Shown: positions 10,401 through 22,959 of the stretch, piece by piece
How the letters are laid out: each line of letters opens with the position of its first letter
How positions within the stretch are numbered: the first letter of the stretch is position 1
NCBI GenBank assembly: GCA_023053545.1
Contig: JAKZAN010000115.1
Span: 2,501 to 66,500 of the forward strand
Direction of reading: 5' to 3'
Length of the DNA: 64,000 bases
From: Lepidurus packardi
Lineage: Eukaryota; Arthropoda; Branchiopoda; Notostraca; Triopsidae
The notes under the pieces: generated by a model
The model's input: the letters and a program-made list of their open reading frames with translations, nothing else
Told to the model about the DNA's origin: nothing
The model's database searches: none
Position numbers and translations under genes: made by a program

Positions 10401-13400
10401 CTGTCATCACCTTTCATTCGAGCTTGGATCGACATAGATTTTTGATCAAATGCCTGTCCCTGTGCGCTCTGGTCCTTGTAGTATCGAAGTTGATCACCCT
10501 AAATGCCTGTTTCCCTGAAACTATGATGGCTCCCCTGTATGCTTCGATCTTCACGTTCATTGTTTGGGTTATCTGCCATCATGCTTGTATCCCTCATAGC
10601 GTTCTTTTCGATGGGAGCCCAAGATCCTTGTACACTTGTGTCTTTCAGTTCATTTTGCATTGTGTTAGTATTGGCATTGAGTTTTAGAGGCTAATGGATG
10701 CTTCCCTGAACACTTGTATCCTTATAATTATGCACGGAGGATTCTGCCACACTTTTTTATCTGGGTTCTATCGTACCCTGGATACTGGTATCTTTATAGT
10801 TTCTAACTAAGGGTTATGCTATGCTTTTTTATCTAGGTTCGATTGTGCCTTGGATACTGACATCCTTGAGCTTTGTGGATTAACCCTGAACACTTATATC
10901 TCTTTGTTAGTATTGGCTATTTTGCATACCAACATCGATCCCGTGGACAGATCCTTGGATACTCATATCTTTGTTATGCACTGATCCTTGAATACCGTAA
11001 TCCTTAAGACTCCTCTTTTTCTCTACCGCCGATAATATGCTAGGTTGATACTGCATGGATTTGTCGGCATTAGAAATTCTATCTCCCTGGATACTCCTGT
11101 TGGCGTAGTCTACTGTTTTGTACTTCTGGCTAAACTGCACCGATCTTTCCCGATTCGATACATTGTATTGTTCGCTCTTCTCAACTAGCTGATTTGGATC
11201 AAACATGTTATCCACTGATTTATCCTTCTGCAAATCGGAGTAGGATTCGGAGTTGTTGTCCAGAATATCGAGACATTGCACCTCGACTTATTTTCTACTG
11301 GCCACATGCACGATATTGTATTCAGAGTTGTCCGAGAGACTGAATTCCGAAGGTTCCTCAATACTGCTGTTGAGATTTTGGGTCTGGAATTTGGGAAGAG
11401 GGGGTTTATGGGTTGCCTGGAATTTTAACTTTTCTTCACGGTATTTTTATTTGACCAAGGGTTCGGGGATGCTTTGTTGTCCTACTTCCTCGCCCACCTG
11501 GAACTCACCATCTTCTTCTTCTTTGATTGTAAGAACTGAAGGCTGGGACTCTGAGTCTATTTCTCCGTGCTTGAACTTACTCATTCCAATATAAGAACGT
11601 TCTCTTTAGGATATGATTCCAGATGGCTATGCAATATTTACTACCACGAACTCTTCGCTTTAGTTACCTTTACGGTTCAGAGTAATCTCTCCTTCTTTGA
11701 TCTCAAAGAAATCATCATCTTTGTGGGCATTTGCAGCTCCCAGGATCACGTTGAGTACGGTTACTATCACAACATCTAAAGAACACAAGAAAAGTTGGCT
11801 GAGGGTGGAACTGTTATAGTATCCTATGTAAGCAGCTATGCCGATGGCAGCGAGTGAGTGTATCATGGAGACGAGAGACATCAGATGCAAGGGGAAGAAT
11901 TTGGAGACAGTATCAAGTTGGGACTTGAAGATATAGCAGTTGAAGAGCCTCGAGAACAAGATATTGATATATTTGTGGTTGGTAAGCGTGCAGAAGATCA
12001 GGGCAAAAGTATAGTGGGATTTAGATGTGCAGGATCGAGCAATCCAATTTTGGAACTTCGCGTCTTTCCTGAAGTAGAAGAATATCGTGATGAAGTTGAT
12101 TATATTCACACAGTATAAGGAGGCTAGCGAGGCAAGAATAAGTTCCAAGAGGTTATCCAGCACTTGATTCATGGAAAAGTAGTACACGATAGCGAAGACT
12201 ACCAGTGCTCCCCACTCGAGAATGCCGACTAGGGCATAGATGGCCCCAGAAGCAAAGGTATTGTTGTTTTGGAATTTGGAAACAAGACAAAATGCCACTA
12301 TAACACTGCTTCCTATCGTAAAAGGAACTGGGAATATCTTGCTGCTTGACAGAGTCGTGTTTAAGCGCTGAGTACCCTCGTCAATAGTCACGCAATGAGT
12401 ACCATTGGAGGTCAAATTATTTGGGCAGCTATCTATACAGTTTCCGAGATAGGACAGTTTTGGAGAGTTACAGATCAAACAATAGTCTCCGGCAGTACAG
12501 GTCGCACAATTCGGTTTTGAACACAGAGTACATGCCCCGTTTTTAACAACCGCTTTTGTTGCAGGACATTCTGACACACAAGTGGTATTGTCTAAGAAGT
12601 ATCCACTACTACAGTTCAAGCACACAGTCAGCGAAGAACATGCCAAACAGCCTGTCTTACAAGTGTAGCATATCTGGTTCTGGGCGTAGTAACCATCTGG
12701 ACAGTTCGCAAGGCAAGTATTGTCGAGAAGATTGCCAACCGAACAGCTCGTGCAGTTTGTAGTAGATTTGGAACAGGTTAAGCACACAGAACTGCAGCCC
12801 ACACAGTTGCCAGATAAAGCATCCGCGAACAGGCCGGTCGGGCAATTTTGTACGCAAGAGCTTGTAGAAACAACACGATAATATCCAGAGCTACAAGTAA
12901 GGCATTGGCTAACCTGATTAACGCAAGAGCTGCATCCGGTGGCGCATGGGTTGCAGACAGAGGCTAGACCCACGTACCCAGTTGGGCATGCACTCAAACA
13001 GGAGCTATTTAGCAAGTAAAAATTAGTCACGCAACTCATACAAGTAAAGAAAGAACTGCAGTAAGCGCAAGGAGATACGCAGGATTCACATTTGCTTGTT
13101 GAAGAATTAGCATAAGTTCCATCGGGGCATGTATTGACACAGGTACTGCCAGTCAGGAAAAATGCAGGCGTGGCACCAACGCACGTCAGACAAGTAGTTA
13201 AAGTACCCATGCAAGTGGCGCAAGGGGATGTACAAGAAGTACATACACTATTGATGGGAATCGATCCAGTTGAGCAATTACTGAGGCACAGATTGTTTTG
13301 GAACTGGTATCCGTCAGCACATGCCATGCAATAAGTCGTATTTTTGCATAAAGTGCATACGCTAGGGCATGATACACAGGAAAGACTCGAAGCATTAGCG

Positions 13401-16400
13401 TATGTGCCTGAAGGACAGGCATCCGCTAAGACACAGCTCGTCCCGAAGAGGTATTGAGGAGGAGAGAGAGTGGACAGGCAGGAGTTGCAAGTAGTCTGTG
13501 AGACTGTGCAGGTGGCGCAGGGCGATGTACAGGCAACGCACACCTGGCTAGAAGTAACAAAGCCCGTTGGGCACGAATTTAGGCATCCTCCTTGAAACAG
13601 ATTAAAATTAGCAATGCAGGACGTGCAGACACTCGCAGAACTACATGTCGAGCAAGGGCTGATACAAGCCGTACACACATACCCAGTGCTGTTTGCGAAT
13701 GTCGTGTTGGGGCAAGTCTCCAGGCACTGGTTATTCATTAGGAAGACAGATGTAGATAGATTGGTCAAGCAAGAGGTACAGTTTGTTAAGGAAGAACTGC
13801 ATGTAGCACAAGGCGAGGTACATTGAGAACAAACGCCACTCACAGGAGCGAAACCAGAATAGCAGGTAGAGATACACAAGTTGTTCTGTAGGTACAGGGT
13901 CTTACAGGAAGTACAGTTCGACTGGATCCCGGAACAAGTCGCACAGTCTCCGGTACAGGGCTGTGCGACTCCACTAATATTGACATATCCTGGAGGGACA
14001 ACTGACAAGCATTGTGTGCCTAGCTGAACAAACCCAGTATCACAGGTTTGGCATGCTGTTGAATTCAAACATCTTGTACATCCAATATTAAGATTTGCAC
14101 AACTAAGGCAGGTACTTGTAGCAATATCACTGTAGGTGGTTGAAGGACAAGTGGAATAACATTTATTGTCCAGGAGATAAATAGTGGTAGTACTGGGATC
14201 ACACTTTGTGCAGTTTGTAGATGTTCCTTGGCAAGTCAGACAAGGGGAGTCGCAAGCTGAGCATAAACCATTTTTGATGACCAAGGGTGAAGGACATGTG
14301 GTTACGCATGTGCCCTGGTAAAGGGCAGCGGTGGTTGCACAACTGGTACAGTTTGATGTGGTTCCGGAACAAGTTGCGCAGACAGAGTTACAAGAGTCAC
14401 ATGTGTTTGTTATATTATTTGGTACAGTGGTTAAGGAAGGGCATGTTGTCACACAAGACCCACTAGAAAAGTAAAAATTAGTCACACAACTGAGACAAAT
14501 TGAGATGGTCGTACAAGTTGCACAGGGCGAGACACAAGCCACACACAAAGTCGGAGACTGGGTCGTGTCCGGATACATCCCCGGGCTACAAGTCGAAACA
14601 CAGGTACTGGTGGTTGAGGTTCGATTGAGGAAAGGGAACAGAGACGTCGAGTTACAGCTCAGGCAATTGCTAGAGTTCGTGCTGCATGTGGCGCAAATAG
14701 AATCACACGGAGAACAGAGGAAGCTAGTAGAGTTGGCAAAGTATCCTGAAGGACAGGTTTGCAAACATTGCGACGTAATTGAGTGGTAATAGTTATTTGA
14801 AGTTACAGCCGTGTCTGTATAACAACTGGTACAATTGGCGGGTATGCCTGTGCATGTCCTACAGGGTAGGGTGCAAGTCAGTCTGAACAGGATGTCTGTG
14901 GAACTCTGGTCGATGATGTAGCCACTCGAATCGTAGGAAGTGAACACAGTATAGTCTGTTGGCTATGAGCTAGGAGTTATGAATCCCGATAAAGTGACAC
15001 CCATCGTAGATGTACTGAAAGTACCGCTGACATTCATGATGTTATTAGCAGAGCCAATGTTGCAAGACCCAGAAAAAGCAGAGAAGGATTGGCAAGTCAA
15101 AGTTTGGACCGTAAAAGAGGATGCCAGTGTAGCTATCACATAACCTGTAATTGCGCTAGTTGGTGCGAAAGTCAAAGCGACTGAAGCCGATGATTTTAGA
15201 ATAGTGGGAGTGAAGATTGCGCTGATGGTCGGGAAGTTCGAAGGTCCAGTGTTAGTGATGATGACTGTAGATAAGTTTTGGGAGTAAAAGTTCACCCCAT
15301 CAGGAGTACGTGTTTGAAAGCCAAACCTGCTGCTCGGCTTCATCGATGGTGCATTCTTGACGCTATTAACGACCACCGTAAATCCAGTGTTCGAAGACGA
15401 GGATCCGAGGTTGACAGTAACAGTTTGACTACTGACAGTACAATTCAAACTGGAAGAGCCATTGCTACAAGTAGTTGTAGTTGAAGGAGAAATCTATGCA
15501 GGGAAAATAATATCAAGAAGAGCATTATTTGCAAAGGTTGAAGGTTGGCTCAGCTGGAAAGTATATGCTGTTGTTGCGCTATTAACTGTAGAAACGCGAG
15601 AAATTGATACGACTGGGAAATTCGCAGGAGTTGTCATCGTAATTGATAGGCCCGAAGTGAGTTGGTCGATTGCAGATACTGACGAAGTGTAGGTCGTAAG
15701 GGTGAAGGAAAATACTGATTGGGTGGACAAAGGGTTCGTGAATACTGAAGAAACTTGAAGATTTATTGTTTGATTAGCTGTTGCAGCTGTGCTCTGGAAG
15801 ATCGAGGTGAAGTTGATCTGAGTGAATGAGGCTCCATCAGCTCCCGAGCAAACAGTAGATGTTAGAGTTGTTCCTGTGCCGATCGAAGCTGAACATTGGC
15901 TAGAAACACTTGACGTGAGGACTTTGATGGCAGCAGGTATACCCAAGCTCAAAAAGCCATTTACGGGTATAGCATTCGTGGTAACAAATCTAACGGTATA
16001 AGTGGTAGGCGAGTTCATAACTACAAAGGAACTGGCATTTATAACGACTGATGAACTGTTGAGGGGAGCAGGGGTCGCAATCACGGAACCTCCACTGCCG
16101 GTAGCTACGGCGGTATCATCACCAGAACTAAAGAAAGTCGTGATTGTGAAATTTCCTGAAGATTGATTGGATAATGGATTGATAACCCCAGAAACCGTAA
16201 CGTTAAACGTTTGGGCAGCAATCGATTGGGAAGAGCTATTCAAAGAAGTCAACGTTAGGATTCTTCCTGAAAGTGAACACACAGGCGTCGAACTCATATT
16301 AGTTCCGGCTAATGTCGCACAGCTCGATGAAGTGAAAGCAGGAGTAATGTCTGTAGGAAATGTAATTCTCAACCTCCCACTGCTCAGAATAGTATCAGCA

Positions 16401-17880
16401 ATGGTGATTGTGAAAGTGTAGGAAGTATTGGTGTTGACCAGACTTGTGGTGGGGGTAACAGTGAAACTGAGGGAAGTGACTATGGCTACCAAAGTCGAGG
16501 AGCCAGTCATTTTGGCAAAATTGTTCCTCAATATCGTCATCGAAATGGCGGCAGTTTCCTGAATGGATGTAGGTCCAGTATAGTTAGAGATTGTAATGTT
16601 CAGCAAAAACGTGCTGAAGAAGTTTCGCGAAGCGGTAAACCCAAACGTTAAGACAGTCGAGTTCACAAGTTGGTAGTTGGTGATTGAAGTAAAAGGGTGA
16701 GCGATGGTAATCGATGAAGAGAAGCGAGATCCAGTTGGAAAGGCGATTTGGAAGGTGTCCTGAGGACTGATTGTATCAGCTAGTGTAGCAGTGAATCTCA
16801 AACTGACAGCCCTATTGACCATAAGGGTCGTTGTGGGAGTAATAGTAAGGGACATTGTGTTGGCAACTAGGGAAATTACAGTCGTGGTGCATGAATCAAC
16901 AGGGTAACCATTCATCATAGAACTAATTGTTATGAGATCGATCTGTTCGATCGTAGGAGGGGAAGTAAGGCCATTGACTGAAAAACTGAAGAAGGCCGTA
17001 TTGTTAGTGGTGAAGAGGTTATTAGCTGTGAGCGTATAGGCAGAGTTATCGCCGGTACAGGCGAGCGTGGGGGAGACATTGTTAGAATTATTAGCGCAAA
17101 TCATAGTCGAGGTCAGAGGGAACTTAGTCCTGCTAATATCGTAGTTCCAATTCCCGGTAGAAGGGAACGTGACGACTATGCTCATGGATGAAGTGATTGC
17201 GTTCATCGGTGTCACGGAGATGGTCATAGGATTTGTGCGATTCACGAGGCCTGGGTTAAAGGTAATCGCACAGGACTTAAAACTAGCAGCTTCAAGTATG
17301 ATTCTGGCGTTAGGATTTGCACTGGATAGAGTAAAATCATTGCCGATATAACCCAGGAACTCGTCTGTCTATTTTGCGGGCATCGGGTTCAGCACGTTGT
17401 TGATTGTGATGTTGATAGTGTCTACCGCCGTACTCGTGGTGAAGAAGTTGGCGATAGTAAGGTTGCGACCGGCCATGACACAGCTCGAATAAGGTGCCTA
17501 ATTTTCAAAAAAGAGAACGCATTTGATAAAACAATAAAGAGGCGAGTATATTACGCTGCAGGTATAGCCGACAGAGGTGTTGTATTCTGCAGGGAAGACG
17601 ATGATGATACTGGCGCCAGCGGGTACTGGCTACGTAGTGTAGGGTGCAGGCGAACTGTCATAGTACTGGGTGCGGTCAATTATTATGGTGTAGGTGGTAT
17701 AGGCATTAACAGTTTTGGATGTGCAGTCAACCTCGAGTGTCTTCATCTGGTAGCCTGTGGATGTTCATATTAGTGGGGGAATTGAGTGATTTGGAATGGG
17801 ATGTTACCTGCAGCAGGGGACAGGGAAAACGAGAAGAGGAGGAGGAGGGTGACAAAAAGATAGTGTATGGAGTAGCTCAT
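7475..17880 (-). CDS. Giant receptor-like membrane protein: signal peptide, beta-repeat ectodomain, Cys-rich modules, multi-span core, repeat-rich tail
   Basis: Three exons (17880-17808, 17754-17555, 17497-7475; the 57-nt second intron is a multiple of three and optional) give 3,431 codons ending in TGA, with the last 10,023 nt in one frame. Residues 1-24 form a signal peptide. To about residue 930 the ectodomain is Ser/Thr/Asn-rich with repeated beta-strand-like units (SLSFTVTP, ITFPTD, ...), comparable to REJ-type or adhesin-like modules. Residues about 940-1790 hold roughly two dozen furin-like/growth-factor-receptor Cys-rich repeats (C-x2-C-x2-C patterns). Roughly five hydrophobic spans lie between residues 1820 and 2017. 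The remaining ~1,400 residues are predicted cytoplasmic, polar, with many S-V/I-Q-G repeats (about 2220-2590), a charged coiled coil (about 2610-2740) and a disordered end. Cys-rich multi-span proteins are common in ciliates; this tail is not one I recognise. Role inferred: adhesion or sensing at the cell surface. Confidence 0.85.
10034..11160 (-). repeat. S-V/I-Q-G peptide repeat array inside the giant protein's tail
   Basis: Within the giant gene the minus strand encodes many degenerate units of the form D/K-x-S-V/I-Q-G-S/T spaced about 17-25 residues apart, for example RSIQGD, MSIQGSVHG, TSIQGTIEP, TSVQGSIS, RSIQGSHH, RSVQGSIA, SVQGTLK. Two neighbouring copies (NYKDTSIQGTIEPREKS and NYKDTSVQG) are nearly identical, pointing to recent duplication. 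Weaker copies continue on both sides. The region is polar and probably unstructured. Confidence 0.8.
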
Positions 17881-18518
17881 CGGAGAGGGGTGGTATAGTT
17901 TCAAATTTATAATTATTATATATGTAAGGGTATGTGATCACGAATAAAACATTATGCTCAGTATATGTACTAGAGGGAGGGGGGACTACACTTTCATCGG
18001 GATGGCTAAGAGTAATATTTATTTTTGGGTTGTCTTTTTTATAGTCTTGAATCATACAAAATAATCAGAAAAGGGTGGGTTGTTAGTATAGGCCCCCATT
18101 GTGATTAGTCTTTAAAAAATACAAAGCATTGATGATGATGCTTCAGGGGAAATGTTATGTTTTTCCCACCCATTTTTAGTAATTTAGTAATGGGGGGGTT
18201 GTTGTTTCTGAAGACTGCCATCAGAAAATACAATACCAATAATTCGTAATCCCTCTTCGAATATATCCCTACAAACTTACACCATCATCTATTTTGTAAC
18301 TGTCGCCAACACAACTGTAATCATAACTCAAAAAAAACAACTCATCATCGCATGCTGATCTCCCCCGATCTTTTTAATTAAAATATATATATAGAAAAAT
18401 ATTCATTCATTATCTGTTTCGAATATTTTGACCTGTGGTTTGTCAAAAAATAAAAACATGTATAAATATATATATATATTGCACACAACTATTTACTGAA
18501 TAGTTACATCATCATACT
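17881..18518. other. Intergenic region, nothing recognised
   Basis: 638 nt between the start of the giant gene and the 3' end of the SAC gene; both genes are on the minus strand, so this spacer must hold the giant gene's promoter. It is AT-rich, with TA-rich runs near 18380 and 18465. No gene or RNA was recognised. Confidence 0.5.
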
Positions 18519-20398
18519 TCACACACCTGATGACTACTTCTTCTGATCTTCTAGCTACTCCTTCATCTACTTCATCTTCGCCTAGAATTCTCCTAAGTTT
18601 ATTGTCTCTGTATGCTCTCCCAGCAGCAGATCGATCACTTCCTGCTTGTAGTTGTCCTACAGGTTCTGTTTGTAGAATCGCGACAGTGTCTTGAAGCCAT
18701 GGTCCAAGATTCCCTTCAAATCCCGTCTCCCAGTTCGAGTCACACTATAAATATCAATATGTAATTCAGCCACAGGTTGGTTCAGATTCTTACTTGGTGT
18801 GGGTGGAGCCCGTGCCGGTATAGTGTTTCGAGATCATATCGCCAGAGTCTGCCCAGACATTGACGAAGTTTACGATAAGAACTTCGGGGTTTTCGGACCT
18901 ATCGTCGAGTGCTCTGACTAGATTATCGCAATGGAGTGCCTCCTTGATATCGATGCCCAGTTGTTTGAGTATTTGTTCGAAAGTATGGACTGCGATTTTG
19001 GTCTGCACGTAGTTCGTCCTGTCCAGACAGTCGAGGCAATTTGCCCGAATCACCCCTTTCTGGGTCAGCACTATCTTGTGACTTACCAAGTCCTAGGCGT
19101 AGAACTTGAACGAATCGTTGAGGTCAGACAGTTTCGAAACTAAGTAGTTGGAGCGTTCAAACTTCTGGCCTGTACAGGCGAAATGGAAATCAAAGTAGTC
19201 GTAGCGCAGATAGTCTAGAGTGAAGTGTTTGATCATAGCCTCGTAGTAGAGAGTAAGTTGGTACTCATCCTCCTTATGCTTGGCCAACAGATTCACGCAG
19301 AGTATATTTTTGTAGTTCTGGTTGAGCTTCGTAAAGTGTTTCTTGAAGGCTGCTTTCGTGACTTCGTGTCTATGGGAATAGATTTTGATTATAATATGGT
19401 AAGTGTATGAATGAATGAGGGGGAAATGTACTCTCGGTTAAACTCAACCTTCGCGCGATAGCCTGACTGTTTCCAGAACACAGGGACAGATCCTCGGATC
19501 TGTATGTGTGAGCACACGAAGTCGTTGTAGTAGACGATTTGTTAAGTCTCGACGAAGTTAGCTACGTTACCCTTATCATCCACTCCCCGTGCGTTGTAAC
19601 GGGTCCCACCTTTTTTCCAGCTACGTCTGTTGATCAGAAAATACTATAACTTTTTGCCCTGCAGAAATACGCTGAAACACTTGATGCTGCCTTGGATCAT
19701 AGGGGTCATCCAAGAGGCATCGCTCAGCTGCAGGAGCTGTTGTGATAAATGGGCATTCCAGCAGAATTTGAGCTGGGAGGGGTATCCTTCAGCCCATCGA
19801 GACTTGCATAGGCTGAGATCGTAGGTGTAACTGAAGTAGAACCCTTGGTAGAAAATGTTCTCTTTGAGATACTGGAGGTAGTCTTGGATTTGCTTCTCTT
19901 TTTCAGGCTGGTCTGTGGCATGGTCGATGGCCACAAATGCAATACCTGCTACTTCGAAAATATCATGCTTGTCGAGTGTGCAGGCAATACTGACATCCTC
20001 AACGAATACGAGGAAGTTGCGGTGCAGTACTGGAAGTATGCCGAGGAATACTGAGTAGGTTTTCGTCATAAGAGCAGGTGGGAGTGCAGTTTGGCCTTTC
20101 TCCTGGAGAGTAATAGCATTATTGGCACGACTAATATGGAGCCTGGTTTTTATTTTGGTGAACTTCGAGTTGGGGTCAATCTGAAAATCTAGCAACAACG
20201 CACACACGGGGTCAGGGTGTGGGGGTTGTTCCAAAAGAGTAGTTATTATGGAGGGGTGATGGCGATGAGGTTTTTTGATTATGTATTTACGAGGAGATAG
20301 TCGTCGTAGATGTAGAGAGTGACTGCCTGGACATTCTGCTTGTAGCGTTGAGTAGCGATGGGGTCGGATGTCTACTCTGTGTTGTGGAGGAAGCTCAT
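18519..20398 (-). CDS. SAC1-family phosphoinositide phosphatase
   Basis: Four exons (20398-20291, 20180-19432, 19369-18794, 18744-18519; introns of 110, 62 and 49 nt) give 552 codons ending in TGA. SAC-domain hallmarks appear in order: GTRYNARGVDDKGNVANFVE followed by T-E-Q (the final E of NFVETEQ is a TAA at 19542-19544), IQIRGSVPVFW, VNLLAKHKEDE, YFDFHFAC, and the catalytic RANCLDCLDRTN (C-x5-R-T) near residue 397, then YTGTGSTHT and VTRTGRRDL. The C-terminus is a charged helix without a clear membrane span, unlike yeast Sac1, so a soluble Fig4/Sac2-type role or peripheral membrane binding is possible. It should dephosphorylate phosphatidylinositol mono- or bisphosphates on endomembranes. 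TAA/TAG codons occur throughout. Confidence 0.93.
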
Positions 20399-21318
20399 AC
20401 GCCTGGGATTGATTATTTTGGTGTGTGTGTTGGGATATACGAGAGTATGGGTGATTATTTTTATTTTTTGTTTTAGTTCTTCTATTCTTTTTATTTTTGG
20501 ATGCAAAGGGGCGACTAGGAGGGAGAGAGAGGTCCTGACTATATTTATTTATTTAAAGTTATCTTACACTATTTTAAAGGGATGAAAATGAGGATAGGAT
20601 ATTGGTAGAGGTTGGGAGAGATTGACGAAAAATGTATCAAAGAGGAGATTGGAATTTATTTGTTCCTTATCGAGGGGGTATAATGCTCTGGCTGTCTTCC
20701 TGCCTGCTTTCTTTACTTGATCTATTTGTTACCATGGACGAGTGTGCACCTCAGAAAAAGTAACGTCCGACATCACCGATTGAGAGTTTTTCCCAATTTT
20801 TTGAAAATCAGCATTAATTGATATTCGCTTACAGTTAATCAATAAATCGGTGCCCATTGCTCTTAACAAATGATCTGATTAGGATAAATAATGGATCGAT
20901 TTTGTTGTTGTTGTCGTACATCTGTGCCTATGTTATTTTATAAAATATAACGATGAGAAATGAAAAATGATGCAGTTAAATAATAATAAGAGAACGAGAG
21001 AGAGAGAGATATATGTATATATTGGGTTGAGTTTTAACTGCTGGCCTGAACACATGAATTAACAATAAAGAAATAGTAGAGAATCCCCAACATTTAAATA
21101 CCCACAACAAAAAGAATACAGTATTTGTATATGTATATATCTCTATTGAAGGCCTTAGAAAGGTGGGAGTTCTTAACTCTTCCTTTTTTTCTTTATTATT
21201 AGTTGCAACAAAAAATAGGCATCCCACACTTATATAGTTTAGCCAATAACTTCTTGGTATTTCAATAAAACAATAAAAAAACACACAAAATAAACACCCA
21301 ACTCCTAACTTCCCCCTT
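20399..21318. other. AT-rich intergenic region between divergent genes
   Basis: 920 nt between the start of the SAC gene (minus) and the cyclin gene (plus). The sequence is AT-rich with a short GA repeat at 20994-21010. It probably contains both promoters. No RNA gene or convincing frame was seen. Confidence 0.5.
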
Positions 21319-22347
21319 ATGAATTAAAAACCTGCACTCGTCAGACGCACCTCCCATCGATCATTTGGTCTCGAGCTCAATCTCAACCTCGCACGCTCTG
21401 GCCCCCCAACCCTCCCGCCCTCACATAAACAACACTCCCTCCCCCCCAACTTCCTCCCTCCTCCCCCTCTCCGCCGGCCCACATCTTCCAAACAGCCTCA
21501 CAACAATGGAGTGTCGCCCTCGCCGTTCCCCGAACTCTTCCTCTCACGTCCGAAGATAGAGTATGAAGACGACATCTTCTCCCATTTTATTCGCAAGGAA
21601 GCAGACTCCATGATGCAGTAGCCCTCAGCCATAAGCTTAAGTACAGCTCGACAAACTTCGATCGACTGGTCTATGCGAAACATACTCGTGGGCTGGCTCA
21701 TCGACGTGGACCTCCGCTATGGCTTCTCGCCTGAGACTCTGTTCTTGGCCGTGGACATTGTCGACAGGTTCCTGAGAATCCAAAACAGTTCAAAGAATGA
21801 GCTGCAGTTGCTGGGCATTACAGGGCTCTGGATGGCTGCTAAGTTCTAAGAGACCTACGTGGTGCCCAAGATGGCCCACTTGGTGCACTTGTGTGATGGT
21901 ACTTACACCAAAGAGCAGGTCCTAGCTATGTAAACCCGTGTTATTCAAGCCCTGGACTTCCAGCTGCTCGCCGGCACCCCCTTCCATTTCTTGGAGCTGC
22001 TATCTCGCCATGCTGACTTCACCATCAAGGACTACTTCCTGTGCAGACTGCTGATCTAGTCTTCGCTTTTCAGCAGTTAATTGACTGCGTTTCCTCCACG
22101 ACTGATTGCAGCTTCAGCATGCTACTTAATTCGAAAAGCCTCTAAGAAGCACGCGGTAGCATGGAGTGAGGCACTATAGAACGTGTCGAGCCTATCGGAA
22201 TAGATGGTGAAGGGGTGCGCAATGGAGCAGTCATCATTCATGAAGAAGGATTACCATAGAGAGGCGAGCCTATAGTCGTTGCGGAAGAAGTACAGTTGCT
22301 AAGCCTTTATGGAAGTGGGTAAAATCCGATTCGACGTTAGGTGTTGA
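21319..22347 (+). CDS. Mitotic-type (A/B-like) cyclin
   Basis: A single exon of 342 codons ends in TGA. The first ~75 residues are Pro/Ser-rich (PPTLPPSHKQHSLPPNFLPP) and lack an obvious RxxL destruction box. The cyclin box starts with SMRNILVGWLIDVDLRYGF (family MRAILVDWLVEV), continues LFLAVDIVDRFL, LQLLGITGLWMAAKFEE (first E is a TAA at 21847-21849) and VLAMETRVIQALDF (E is a TAA at 21931-21933). A second cyclin fold follows: FHFLELLSRHA, SELTAFPPRLIAASACYLI, and AWSEALENVSSLSEE. These match B-type cyclin block order. It should bind and activate a CDK in the cell cycle. The two TAA codons at near-invariant Glu positions are key evidence for the code. Confidence 0.92.
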
Positions 22348-22959
22348 TTGAGTAAAGAAAAAGTAAAAAATAAACGAGGGAATCCCTAATTAAAAAAGTA
22401 GTAACGGATAATCAAAGGAAAACAAATAAAAGAATAGAAAGAGGAGGAGAATAAGAAATAGGGAAAAAAGCAACCAAAACCAATAGCCAGCCTAACTAAA
22501 AAGCATAAATTGTTAAAATAAACAGAATAAGAGAGATAAATTAAAGAATATTAAGTTACTCTTTCTCTTTACTTCTTTCCGAGGTATTCTGTTCTTTGGT
22601 GGTGGTCTGTCCTTGCTTGCTCCCCTACCTTCACACTTTCTCTCTCTCTCTCTTCTTCTTTGATTCCTAGATTCTCATCCATATATTTATATGATGCATT
22701 ATTTAATCAATCCTCCGATCCCTCCCTCACACACACACATACATAGTCTCCATATATTACCCCAATAAACACAGATAAAGTGTAGTATTATTCTCTTTTT
22801 TAGACTCAAGCTGCCTTCATGTCTTTTTTAGTCTATTGGGTTCACATCACAGATATTAACCACTAATTTTTCAATGCATCTATTATTTTATTACTCATCC
22901 ACGAAAAATGGATACCATATTACAAAAAGAAATATCAGAATAAGGAGTGGGGTTTCGAA
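22348..22959. other. AT-rich intergenic region between convergent 3' ends
   Basis: 612 nt between the 3' ends of the cyclin gene (plus) and a coiled-coil gene (minus). It contains short CT and CA repeats (about 22635-22652 and 22728-22742). No gene was recognised. Confidence 0.5.
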
